In this document: positions 25,901 to 37,367 of the stretch, piece by piece
Numbering within the stretch: the first letter of the stretch is position 1
Layout: every line of letters starts with the position of its first letter
Source of the DNA: Lepidurus packardi
Lineage: Eukaryota; Arthropoda; Branchiopoda; Notostraca; Triopsidae
Direction of reading: 5' to 3'
DNA length: 64,000 nt
NCBI GenBank assembly: GCA_023053545.1
Contig: JAKZAN010000004.1
Coordinates: forward strand, 3,410,001 to 3,474,000
Made by a program: the position numbers and the translations under genes
Notes under the pieces: generated by a model
What the model was told of the DNA's origin: nothing
Seen by the model: only the letters and a program-made list of their open reading frames with translations
Databases searched by the model: none

Positions 25901-28435
25901 CAGAGGTCCTTTTCCCTGCGTGCCAACGTCTGGCCCTCACTGGTACAGCCAAACAGGCTAAAAACGCAGTGAGATGTCTATTTGTCAACGCTTTGGGAAG
26001 CCATGAGGTTGTACTTGGCCCTTTGGTGGAAGTAAGCTCAGAAGTTTTGATTTATTTATATCTTGGGTCCATAATTCTTACGGTATTCGATCGTATTTAA
26101 TTTGTAGTCCCTTAAAGAAAACCTTTCGCTGGAGAATCCCTATTTCCGCACTGCCTTGGTTAGTTTGGGTCACATTGCGCACACTGTACCGGATAAATTC
26201 AACATCCAGATCAAGAATATCGTTTCCAGGAAAGTGGTGCGAGAACTTTTAATGAAACAGAGCACGGAACCAGTCGAAAAAGTGCCCGGTCAAGAATGGT
26301 GTGATGAGGAGGAACTTCCTGAAGAAACTCGTTGCAAAGTGAGTTCCAGCATTAATCGCTTTTTGGTAGTTTTCTGAATCATTACCTTGGGCTTAGATGG
26401 AAGGAATGAAGATGATGGCCAGATGGCTTTTGGGATTAGGAACGGATGTTGTGTCAGCCCAAAAGACGTTTCGTATGTTGTCTACCTTTATTAGCCATAA
26501 AGGTGACTTGTTGGAAGAGAATAAGATCAGGTATAATATTATTTTTTAGAAAATAAATAGATTCAATTCTAACCTTTTCTTCTTTCTCATTATAGTGATG
26601 CTGAAAAGGCACATTTGAGACTCAGGGCAGGATGTGCGATGCTCAAAATTATTGAACAGAAAGGGGTGGGCGATCAGTATACTGCCGAGCAGTTCTACGT
26701 CTTGTCCAGACTCATGGCAGTAAGTGATGTTTAATCAAATAATTTTAATCGTATGGAATAGAAAGTTTAATCGTGATGCCTTTGCTTGTGCAGGACCCAG
26801 TGGGACAAGTGAGAGAACGTTTCGCAGAGAAGATGCACAAGGGATTAACAAAAGGGATGCTGTTGAAGTGCTTGCCCTTGGACTTTATGGGAATGTACGC
26901 CTTAGTGGGCCAAGATCCCGATAAAAGAATCAAAGCACAAGTGCGGCAATACATGTTGACGGATATTAACAAGCGAAGAGATTACATCAAGAATTTAATG
27001 ATGAGTGGAGGAGGTAACTTGCATACATTTTGGACTTTTCTTTACTTAATGTACGTATATTTGTCTTTCCAAACAGCTGATAAAGCGGCAGAGCAACTTC
27101 CTTATATCATGCCAGACTATATGCTGGTCTTCGCAGTACCTATCTTGACCCACGATCCCGCTTTTGAGCGCTATGACCAAGTCGAGCAGTTGCAACGTAT
27201 TCGACAGTGTTTGTGGTTCGTTTTGGAGCCCTTGATGACGAAAACAGACAGTTACTGCTTCGGCTTTTACAAAGCGTTGGTGGAACGTATGAAAAATCAC
27301 AAAGATGCTCTAAAAGGCGACGACGAAGCTACAAATCTGGTAAGAGTCCGTTAACAATTTTTTTAAAAGATCCATTTTACTTTTGTGTTTCTTTTTTAAA
27401 GAAATTGTGGACCGTTTGTGACTTGGCAATGGGCTTGATTATGTCTAAAACGACAAGTTTTGAAATGAAAGAGTTCCCAGCCGAACCACGAATCCCGCCC
27501 ATGTACTTTCGTAAACACGAAGATGCTACCTTCGTGAATAGCAGGTCTTATTTGCCCGCGGAACTGCAGCATGCGGCTCCCAAACGTTCGGGCATTACTG
27601 TGGCTGTAGTTGGAATGGGAGCAAATTCCCACACATCAGGACAAGCCGGTGGTACCATTGCTAGTAACATAGGCAGTGGAAATCGAAGGAAGGGCAAGCA
27701 TCAAACCAGGAAACAAGATGTAAGTTTAGTTTTTTATTGTTTGTTGTTGTTATTATTGTATTATTTTTTAAGGATGTGGAGACCTCTGATGGAGAAGAGA
27801 ACTTAGATGCCGACCGCAGTGAATTGTGGCATCCTGGAATGGAATCAGCCAATAACAGACGCACCAGTCGGACCAGTGCTGCCAAAGCAGTAGAATACGT
27901 TTTATCCTCGGAGGAACTAAAAGCCAAAATGAAGGGCAACCTGACCAAGATTACCACGTAAATTATTGGCACATTGCTTCTTTATTTATTAAAGAGTTGG
28001 AAAGGGGTAATGGATTAGAATTGTTATAGGTTCTTTACCCAAAGTGACAAACCGGATGAAACCGAAGAACAGCCACCCAAAAGAGGAAGAGGACGTCCAC
28101 CGAAAAAAGCTAAATCGACCACTTTAACCGCATCAGCATCTGAGGCAGATTCGGTAGAAGAAGGGTAAAAGCAAATTAGAGCTATAGTAAAGAAATCGAG
28201 AAAAAAAAAGTTCCTGTCGTTAATAGGGAAAGCGAAGTCCGAGGGAATAAACGGGTGTTTGAAGATGAGGATGAAGATGATGAAGATAGTACACCATTGA
28301 AGAAGGATGCCAAAACTGGTGTAGAAGTAAGGATTTAAAAGAAAAACAAGAGAATAATTCAAAGATGAAGGCATAACTAATATTAAAAAACAATTTTAGG
28401 CTGGAGCTAGACGAGTGACAAGAAGCAGGAAGTAG
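22986..28435 (+). CDS. PDS5: Sister chromatid cohesion protein PDS5
   Basis: HEAT-repeat regulator of cohesin that works with WAPL and sororin-like factors to control cohesin release and maintenance in the nucleus. About 20 short exons read the complete family sequence: ADELIRRLK joined by a gtactt...tgtag intron to [100 protein letters not shown]-type turn; [51 protein letters not shown]-like [20 protein letters not shown]; and [16 protein letters not shown]. The tail is lysine- and acid-rich and carries an AT-hook-like RGRGRPPKK near 28080, ending VTRSRK. The apparent stop at 23177 lies in the second exon read in the wrong frame. A short uORF precedes the start. Confidence 0.96.
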
Positions 28436-29454
28436 CGATTCTGTTTTTTTTTTACTGGTTCGTCTCTGGGTTTTGTTTTGTTAATCAAGGACGAAGAGTA
28501 GAGGTTTCAAAGTATTTTTTATTAGCCTACAAACTCGCCATGGCACGTTTTTGGGCGCATGTAATGCAACATGCTAAAAATTGAACCTTCCCCCGTTTTC
28601 GCATACTATTGGATGAATTTCTATGTGTACTACTTCACATTCCTTGCTTTTGGAATAGTGAGACAACCTAATATACCTTGGTGGTTCTAAAAAAAACAAG
28701 CGTTTTGATTCAAACTTATCCTATCGGAGTTTAATTAGGTATTTAGATGTCGTAGTCAAGATTACGGAGCCTGCTACGGATAATTCTAATGGAATGCTTT
28801 TACAGATAAAATGTAGTACTGTGGTTCCCCGCATAAATGAACGCAACCCGTTCCAGGACGGCTTTCGTTATACGGGACGTCGTTTCCCATAAGTTACTAT
28901 GGGAATAATCGTGATCCGTGCCCAAGGCCGGTCTAAAATCGCGAAAAATCGAAAAATTTTGCATTATGACACTGGTTGCCACTTCTTTTCTTAAACCTAT
29001 TAAACCACCTCCTACTAGCTTTAAACTCTTCTCCCTCTTGTTCTAAAGCTATGGTGAGCTTGTTCCTGGAGTGGATCTTTTAAGATCTTCGTACATGACC
29101 TTATAGTTTTGAGAATACTAAAAAAAGCATTGAACTTTCCACAAATTAAAAAAAAAAATGGTAAAGGCGCACTAAGTTCAGTTCACTTTGTCGGTTACGT
29201 GAGCGGTTTGATGGGTTTTTGATACAGGATTTGATATTTTTTTACTTCGATATGTTGAAATCCGTGACATAATTGCAGTGGATCATGTCGTCAAATTTAC
29301 TGTAACGCTTTTTCAACTGACGCAGTTCAGCAAGCGTGTTTTCTATTATCTCATTGAACCATAGAAATTGTGTTGTCTTCCGGCAAGCCTGCAGCTCAAA
29401 GGAATCATTGTCGCGGGATGTCTATCTTTTAGGTCTGGTGTTCTTCTCTTCGGT
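28436..29454. other. PDS5 3' flank with repeat-like segments
   Basis: No gene supported. The segment 28816-28950 (CTGTGGTTCCCCGCATAAAT, then CCGTTCCAGGAC and TTATACGGGACG) resembles one end of a Tigger/pogo-type DNA transposon. The opposite end was not found, so it is called only as a possible fragment. Confidence 0.35.
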
Positions 29455-29630
29455 CCGAGCTAGACTGCCGCTTTCCATGCATTGCGTATGTTTCTATATC
29501 TGACAACCACAACCTTGGCCAGTCAACGTTACCAGAACGTAACTCATCCAACATTACATTCTTAATTACAGTAGCCTCAAACTTAATTAGCTAACCGTAG
29601 TTACGATCAGCCCAACTTTGTCTCGTAACA
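29455..29630 (-). mobile_element. LTR-like fossil fragment, second copy
   Basis: Opposite-strand relative of 11171-11345. Both start TGTTACGAG and share about 170 bp in order. No internal retroelement domain was recognised beside it. Broken and old by divergence from its partner. Confidence 0.4.
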
Positions 29631-29844
29631 ATCTTAATTTAGTTGTTAATTTCAGTTGGTCAAATTTTGTAAGGCATATAAACTACAGTAATACTTTCAT
29701 AACAGAAATTACTTCAAATGGTACCTGTTCTGTATGAAGTACTTCGGTTTCTCCTACGTAAATTGATTGTGAATTACGAAACTAATTACGAATGGTAACG
29801 CGAAAACCGAAACGCTTGCGTGATCAAGATAAGTATAAAATGCT

Positions 29845-31311
29845 TACTTTATTACATATTTAAAAAAGGTACATAACGTAACTTTTATGAGCTGTGTGAA
29901 TTTGTCCTTTCCTTTATTTTCTGCTTTATTTATTATTTTTCGTTCAGGTTTACGAACCTTTGGTTCCCTTTGAAGTTTTAGCTTTACGACTCTGACTACG
30001 ATTTTGCCAAAGGCGGCTCTAGAATTCGCTAAGGCTCGCCAAAGGTTCGCCAAGCCGGTTGCAAATCCTGCATAGCCATATGGCTCCTCCTATACTTTCT
30101 ACCCCTTTTTGCAAGGGCCGTGCGAAATTTCAAGCCTGTGTTTGACCAAAACTTTGGTCAAAAACCGTGCGGAATCTGTTTCACCACTTGGCTTCGCCTG
30201 TGCAAAAACGACTCGCGAAATTGGCCACGGTACCTCGCGAAATGGAACCCCATCCATCCCTAAATTTCGCTATGGTTGCGAATGCGAATTTTTTGCGGCT
30301 GTAGAGCCAAAAAGGCTGCCATTTATGGCCCCCGACAACCGACCGTTTCCTTTGGCGAAAAAAATGGCACAGGCAAATCCCCTACAGCCTCTAGTGTATA
30401 GGCCTGCGAACAGAATTGGCGTGAAGGATTCGGCGTTCTTTAGCTCTTTTATTACGGCTATATTGCTCCTCCCTTTTACTTTCTTAGCCAACTTTCTAAA
30501 ATTTGTCTCGGTTTTTACACATTTATTATGTAAGATTTTTTCGATTTTAGTTCATATACATCGCAAAAGGACCATCTTTACATTTACTATAGTAGTTACT
30601 TAATACTTACTGTTTCAGCGTAGAAACAATAAAACTCTTTGTCTCAAAAGGCTGATTATAGCGAACTGCGATACACTAGATACCCTACAGTACAGAGAGT
30701 ATAGAGAACAGACTTGACCTACAAGTGCGTCTTTTAAATCAACTTCTCGTACTACACTTAGAGAGTTAATTTTTCCCGTTATTTTTAAGCCTCCTCAAGG
30801 TCATACGTAACCAAAGTTTAGCGAGCCAAATATATGAAGAAAATGCACAGAAATCAACCCCAGCACCGCTGCCTTTTCTCACCCTTTGCCGTGGGTAGAA
30901 CAACCTTGTACGTAAAAAAAAAATGTAAAAAAAAGCCTTTCAGCTCGGAGCCAGACAGAATGCAGAAGACTGACGGTCCAAAGTGCCAAAATATATTATA
31001 CCTACACAATACCTACAACGCTTATATTGATCAGTTCTGGCGTAATGTCATGTATGCCCAATTGGTTCAAGTCTCACCCATGTTCAATAGTAAAAGGTCA
31101 AGAGAGGTAGGCGCATGTGTCGTATGGCGCGCTGAGGCGAAACATTTTACACCTGAAATGCCATTTCCTTATTAGCAAGGGGCCTCAAACTGGTGACCTC
31201 AAATACGTATACACTTTCCTATATTCGTACAAGGGTGCTTTACATATACGTATCTATTTCGGGGCTACTAAGCGAAAACGTGAGGAATTTTCGACAACAC
31301 CTCTGTGATAA
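29845..31311. other. Intergenic DNA with an unusual 30.0-30.5 kb block
   Basis: The block 30000-30500 is richer in G and C, with many short repeats (CGCGAAAT, TTCGCCAA-like). A plus-strand open frame of 164 codons (30109-30603) ends in hydrophobic segments (SSFITAILLLPFTFLANFL) but resembles no family I know. Two related 28-30 bp pieces, ATAGCCATATGGCTCCTCC at 30072 and CGGCTATATTGCTCCTCCC at 30455, flank about 380 bp. It may be a mobile element remnant. The rest holds nothing recognisable. Confidence 0.35.
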
Positions 31312-32818
31312 ATGCAACCCATACATTACTTCGGTTCTATGCGTTCGGGGCCCGCATTTAAAAACAGTGCCCGAAATTCGCGTTCCCAAGAACCTTTAGC
31401 CGAAGAAACGTCATCAGACCCTACTGCTCCGCCCACTTACAAAGATGCTCTTGAAGGAGGTTTTACGAAAAATCCAAATTGAATACTTTTAATTTTAACT
31501 CGGAGGATGTCAACTTTACAGGTGCGCCTCCTTCATATGAAAAACTTTTTGGAAGCTATAGAGCTGTAGTGGAAAACAAGTCCAAACTATTCCTTATTTT
31601 CTTCTTCATCGCCTTTGCAGGTTCAAATAGCTTTAATTTCATCATTTGTATACTTAACCGAGTAAAAAAAAAACAGCCTTAGCCCTGATTATTGTGCTCA
31701 TTGCATTGGTCCTGCCCGTGTACATGATCTCAGTTGGATCAAGTTATTCGAGTAAATGTGTACTCCAGCCAGCAATCCCCATCCTTTTAATCGTTGGAGG
31801 TAACACATTTATTGATTTCAATTTTTTACCGTGAAAACCTATCATGCCACTTAAACCGTACAGGAATACTTTGGTTAATTTGGACGCTTTCAGCCATGTC
31901 TGTGTATAACGACCAAAACGATCACTGTCAGCCTATTTCTCATCTCCACTACGCTTTCTTCGCTATCTTTCTTTGTTGGCTGGGACCCAGTGAGTATTGT
32001 TTTTTGTTAACTCGCTATTATTCTATAAGTAAGCGTAACCGTCATTTTTGCCGTTATTTAAAAACATAGTTATCCCGGATACTAATGTGCAATTTATCTT
32101 CGAACTTAAAACCTCTAACTTCCAAGTATTTTAACTAATCTATATCAATGTAGGATTAATAAATTATTCCATACAAGTGTGGGTTATTTCATATTTTATG
32201 ACATTCTCTTTTGAAATCCTAACTTATAATCATGGTTTAAGATCACGTGATCTAAAATCACATGACGTTTCTGCAGAAATAATGTTAATGCTTCAAAGCT
32301 TCGTTCCATTCTTTGCAACTCTTCGTGGGCCATAAATGCCAATGAAAATTGAAACAAGAATATTCGAAACCCACTTCAGTGAAATTCGTACAATATAAAA
32401 ACGAATTTCCGACACGCATACTTCACTGTTGTATTTTTCATGGTTGAAGAATTGCATTATCGAAAAATTGTTGCCGGCCTCAATTTTCCAAATTATTACT
32501 TTTTTCTCTACAACATGTTTTTTTAATCGTACGGTACAATAACATATAATTAACCTACAAATCTTCCACATTATTTGCATTACTTCGATTTATTTCTAAC
32601 ATTCTACTGCAAATCTAAACAATTCTCTTATATAAGGTATGGTCTGGACGTACGGCGCGTATCCAAGGTGGGACAGCAACAATGAAAGTTCCTTGTGGTT
32701 TTGTCCCCGCCCAGCGTACACTCTTGCCTTAGCTGTGGTCTCTGCAGCGGCTTTAGCCTCTTTAATTGCACTGGTTTGGATGGCTTCTCACTGTTGCAAA
32801 CGTTGGACGGCTAAGTAG
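31312..32818 (+). CDS. TMEM272-like four-pass membrane protein with PPxY motifs
   Basis: Five exons (31312-31459, 31522-31620, 31677-31799, 31864-31989, 32637-32818) all splice GT-AG in the same phase and give 225 residues. A TAA lies directly before the ATG in frame. The cytosolic N-terminus holds two proline-tyrosine motifs, APPTYKDALEG and APPSYEKLFG; the latter is the hallmark of arthropod TMEM272-like proteins. Membrane segments follow: LFLIFFFIAFAALALIIVLI running into ALVLPVYMISVG, PAIPILLIVGGILWLIW, HYAFFAIFLCWLGP and a last one in YTLALAVVSAAALASLIALV. The tail is short and basic (SHCCKRWTAK). The function of the family is unknown; PPxY motifs usually bind WW domains of Nedd4-type ligases, so turnover by ubiquitin is an inference. 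The fourth intron (about 650 bp) is long for this locus. Confidence 0.85.
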
Positions 32819-33243
32819 TTCTCAACCATTGCTCCCTTCAATATTTCAAAAGCACGTGTAAACTTTCTGTCCATGAATTAACAGAAACAAAAAACCCCGT
32901 AGTTTTCCACAAAAAGCAAGCGCACTACTTTTTTTCGTAAGTAGCATATGTATTACACGTAAAGCGGGAAAAATTGGCACAGTATGACTGGATCCATGTC
33001 TTTTTTTGTAATTTGTTACGTCACCTGAGGACTAGAAGACAGTAAAAACGAAAAATTCAAACGACAATCTAAAAGGAGGCAAACAGGCACAACACCTGTA
33101 AATGGTTACCTTGTCCAAGTTACGATTTGAATACAATCTCACATTTTTCACGACCAGGGTTAGTATTAATGTAAAATGCTCCACTTATCTTGCAAGTTTC
33201 CAACCTCAGCTTTCTTTTTCTAGCCTTTAGGGTGTCCTTCCTC
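32819..33243. other. Convergent 3' flanks of the TMEM272-like gene and PDE2A
   Basis: A 425-bp tail-to-tail gap. No clear AATAAA was seen for either gene. No other feature supported. Confidence 0.5.
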
Positions 33244-36096
33244 TTAGTCAGAATTTTCCAAATTGTCTTCGAAAGCTTCTAAAACTGACGGAGGTAAGGA
33301 TGGACGATGTTCAGCCCAACGAGCTTGTAAATTGGCCCATTTGACACAGTTTTGGCTTACAGCTTCTTCTAAACTCCCAGCTTCTGGAAATAACTTGCTC
33401 AACAATCTAACAAATGAAATATAAAAATTCATGAATTGACAAAAAGAAAAGTTTTGTGACTTTTTTTTTTTTTTACTTATAAACAGGCAAAGCCACCGAT
33501 TCGATAAAGTGGATTTGAAGGTCAGGAATACAAGCTTTTTCGCGATCCATCATTTCGGCTGGTCGAGATCCCATTTTTTTTTCCAAGTCACCCTGGCAGA
33601 AGAACTCTTTGTAGACCAGAGAAGCCGCTAATTTTGACCCCGCCCAATTTTTTGTCTGATCAGATAAATCAGCACACGTCATAATTAAGCAGAGCAGGAG
33701 GCGCCGATGAGCTGGATTGTTTGCGTCATAACCAGTCTCGGACAATGCTTCTAAATCAGGCAGCAAACGAAAATGATGTGCCAAATCTGTCGCTAAAAAT
33801 ACGCATATTTTTTTAAAGATATAATTGACCAAATTGTAAGCTTCGATATTTTTACCAAGGATTATATCTTGCACGAGATCCAAACATTTAGTATAATCCT
33901 CAGAAGACATGTTCTCAAAAATGTTGCACCCTTCCGTATTCAAAATACATATGGTTTGAGCGAAATGGTGACGCTGTGAAAGATATAGGTATATATATCT
34001 ATCTTATGAATTGTAACCGCGTTTTAAGGAAATGGATACCACATACCTCCATTACAGACCCTTCAGAGCTATACAACGCAGCTAAAACCGAATTGGAAGC
34101 TAACTGGAAGCTGTTAGTAGTGCCCCGATGGTCGACGTCATGGCATAAGCATGCTACAAGCAAAGACAAAGCTTCTACGTCACTGAAAAGATCGAACATT
34201 AAGAAAATAAATTTAAAAATGTCCAAAATACGAGTTAAAGTTAATTGTAATTACTTGAGGTACTGTTTTTCTAGTAATTTGAGTTGAGTGACAGCCAGAA
34301 ACCCGAAATGGAGTACCGAAAAGGCGTGCATCCAGTTATGATATGGTGGATCACGATAGGCGCGCTTGACTAGCAACAAAAAACGTGCTAACGCCTCTCG
34401 GGGAACGTTGCATCGTTCGAGTAACCCTGTGCGATGAAGCAATGCCAAGGCCAAAGGCAGTGTATCGTTTTCAGGTAAAACTCGAGGACTAAAATGCCAA
34501 TTTTCTAGATCTGCGTCCAAAATGCGAGTTCCGGTTTCGAATTTGTCCAGTTCCGCCACGAGTTTGTGTGCATCTTCCGGCCCCACTTTCATGTGATACA
34601 TCATCAATTCATTAGCCAACCGCGAGCGATGCTGAGCATCCTTGACGCGACGGTACATGAGGCTGTGTGTAAGCGACAGACCACAGAATAACGCAAAAGA
34701 AGTAGCGATAGTTTCGTCAGCCACACTGAAGCAAAGACCGGCTTCGGGATGTTTATTGCATAATTCCGCCACGCCCAAAACCGATTGGCTGCTTCCTTCC
34801 AGAATGGGAAAGCACAGAATATTCCTAAGAATTTACACAAAATACATGAAAATCAGTTGTTTATACATGGGAATCCACTTAGGAAATTAAACCTTGTCTT
34901 AAAGCCAGTCGTTCGATCGACATCTGGATAAAATAAGGGATGTGCGTAAGCATCGGGAATGTTTAACAGCTGACCGGTTACAGCAACTCGACCTGCAATA
35001 CCTTGGCCAATAGGGATTTTTACTTCACGTGGTTCCTACAACCCACAAACACAATTTTTAAAATCTTTGGAGAAAAAAAAACTAGTTCAGTGTTTACGTT
35101 ATAATCAGGATCCTCGGGGCCCAAACGCCCATCATCAAAGACTTTGGCAATTAAGTAACGTCTCTGTGAATCCAATAAAAAAAGCGAACAACGTTCTGCG
35201 CACGTCAATTGACGGGCTTCGCTCATAATCTCTCTTAACAAGCATCCTACATCATCTGCAGGAGCAAGAAATAAGTTGGTATTTGAGTTGTAAATTGATG
35301 AGTAATAAAATAGATTGTTGCAATACCCAAATGGGAAAATAAGTTCCGGGCGACAGATAACATTGACTGGCATTGAGTTCGGAGTCGTCGTTCGGCTTCC
35401 AGGTTCATATTATTAAGTATTAGACCTACGGCATACCTAAATAGAAAATAATGTGTTTAAATAAGGTTTGGATCGTTGCATATTTCGGGTTAAAATTTGT
35501 ACTTAAAACACTGATGAACAGTAGTTGAGTCTTGTTCAGTAAAAGGTCCGTCTTCTTTGTTTACGAGACAAACAAGGAGACCTACTTGAAGGCCAGTGAG
35601 GAATACAGGTATGAACAAATAATTGGTAGTCGTGAGGTTAAGTAAACGGCGAACACTTGACAAAAACGCAGACTTGGCTTGGTTGCTCTCTTCTTTGGTC
35701 AACAGCAAGTAATCTTGAACCTACAATACATCAAACTGTAAGTTATATGCATGGAAAAAGTGGATAAATTACGGGTAAATTGACTATTGTAGGAAGCCTT
35801 TCCTGACCGCAGACCAGAACTTGATAATGATCTGGCATATCCGACGAAGGAAATGCTAGGAAAACCGAATTGGCACCTGTTTGAGTCGTGAGCTGTAAGG
35901 TTCAATGCCAGGATTAAGCATTTGAAGTATAAATATTTAAGAAAGTACTTACGTATGCGTTGACAGCAGATTGAGTAGAGGGGTTATCTAGCTCCTGTAA
36001 ACTTTCAAGCAAGTTTAGCAGTGCCACGGGTAACTTGCTGTTGCATTTTGCCGGATCTTCAAGCTCCGCCAGGTCTTCCATGGTTTGCAAGCTCAT
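33244..36096 (-). CDS. PDE2A: cGMP-stimulated 3',5'-cyclic phosphodiesterase (PDE2A type)
   Basis: Hydrolyses cAMP and cGMP; in the family, cGMP binding to a GAF domain activates the enzyme. Exons from 36096 leftwards encode [21 protein letters not shown] ([20 protein letters not shown]), GAF-B ([51 protein letters not shown]) and the catalytic domain. Catalytic residues are intact: [10 protein letters not shown], the metal-binding CHDVDHRGT, a second metal region [11 protein letters not shown], and [15 protein letters not shown] with the purine-binding glutamine. [20 protein letters not shown] and [15 protein letters not shown] are PDE2A signatures rather than PDE5/6/11. The open stretch [12 protein letters not shown] between DIIL and ATDLAHH is an in-frame unspliced intron (gtaaaa...tttttag). 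The N-terminus before GAF-A is short, and an extra 5' exon is possible. Confidence 0.93.
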
Positions 36097-37367
36097 TTCA
36101 CCAGCTAGTGTGGTGAGAGTTCCTTACTTTAAATTAGCTTCATTTTATTTACAGATAATCTACTTCCAAATTTTAAAATCCACCGTTCAGGTGCACCTCG
36201 CCCTAAAATTTGTTTATATTGACATTAGTTTTTGCTGTGAAGTTATTGGTACCTCTCCACCGCTTGGTGGCGCTGCTGTTTTATTCCACATGTTAAACGA
36301 AAATTGCCTCTCGGAAAATGCCGAGCCCCCTTGGTAGCTGTTTAAGCCATTGTGACGTCATACGAAAAGTAACCGGTTGACGCATTGCAGAAGAACCTGC
36401 ACGTGACTTCATATGTTTGTCAATGAGTTGAATTAGTTTATCGATGACATACAACTACTCATGGATGCTATATTGTCTTATTTGTGTATTTTTTCGTACT
36501 AAATTTATTTGATCGTTTGCTCTTCAGCCTATAGAACTTGGTGCGTAGTTTTCACATTAGCGAAATAAAGAAGTAACTAAATGAACTTATGCATGACTTA
36601 TAAAAAAAACTATTATTAAATGTCGTTGCTAAATAACGTGGGCAATGACAAAATAGTAAAAGGAAGTCAAAACGTTTAATCTCGAAGAGAGATATGAATA
36701 CTTGCATTGACCGCGAAGGGTCTTGTACGAAGTTTGATCCTCGCCTGTCAAAAGCCCTTGAGACGTATGAGGCTTAGAAAAAAAAATGCTCTTGAAGCAA
36801 AGCTGAAACCAAAATGTTGAAGCAAAAATAACGCGCTCTCAAGCACAAAAATGGCGCTCTCTACTAGTAAAAGAAAATAAACAAAAGCTACTACAGGTGG
36901 TTCGATATATTAATCTTAAAATGGGAATAATGTTTCAAAGGAATAAAATATACTATAGAACACGAACATACTGATTGAAAATTAAGCATTTAGCTGGATA
37001 GTCTTCCTTTCTATTATATCATCCGAAAATGTATATGTGCATAGATGGCGATACGGTAGTTTCACGCCGAAATCAGTCATCCCCATTTGCTTTCCTTTTC
37101 TTGTGTAACACCTCCTCCTCACCATGTGGTAAAGCACGAGGAACCTGGAACAATAATAGAAACAAAAAGAGTGAAAAATCAATTATGTAAAATACTGGAA
37201 ACCGGTCAATTTCATATTTAATAATATATACCATTCATTCGAGTCTTAAGTATTGCAATTCACTGCTGCCTTTTTTAAAATGAATTTAACCTATTTCTTT
37301 TAGCACTTGAATGCCAGTTTGTATTGCTTTGCAGTTTGCATTGCCTTGATTTCAACTCAGAATAATA
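36097..37367. promoter_or_regulatory. Divergent PDE2A/REV3L promoter interval
   Basis: A 1.27-kb interval between two outward-facing start codons. The PDE2A side carries a perfect CRE at 36353-36360. The remainder is AT-rich, with a minus-strand open frame (36982-37182) that has no family resemblance. No RNA gene seen. Confidence 0.5.
36353..36360 (+). promoter_or_regulatory. Perfect CRE palindrome upstream of PDE2A
   Basis: TGACGTCA, the full CREB site, lies 257 bp upstream of the PDE2A start codon. PDE2A breaks down cAMP, so CREB control would give negative feedback. The feedback idea is inference from position and site only. Confidence 0.5.

Noticed and set aside
28816-28950. Complete Tigger-like element
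   Set aside because: Only one end-like segment is visible; no matching second end or TA pair was found.
30834-31175. Plus-strand open frame of 113 codons before the TMEM272-like gene
   Set aside because: Lysine-rich start from an A-rich tract, no homology recognised, and in-frame stops separate it from the real gene.
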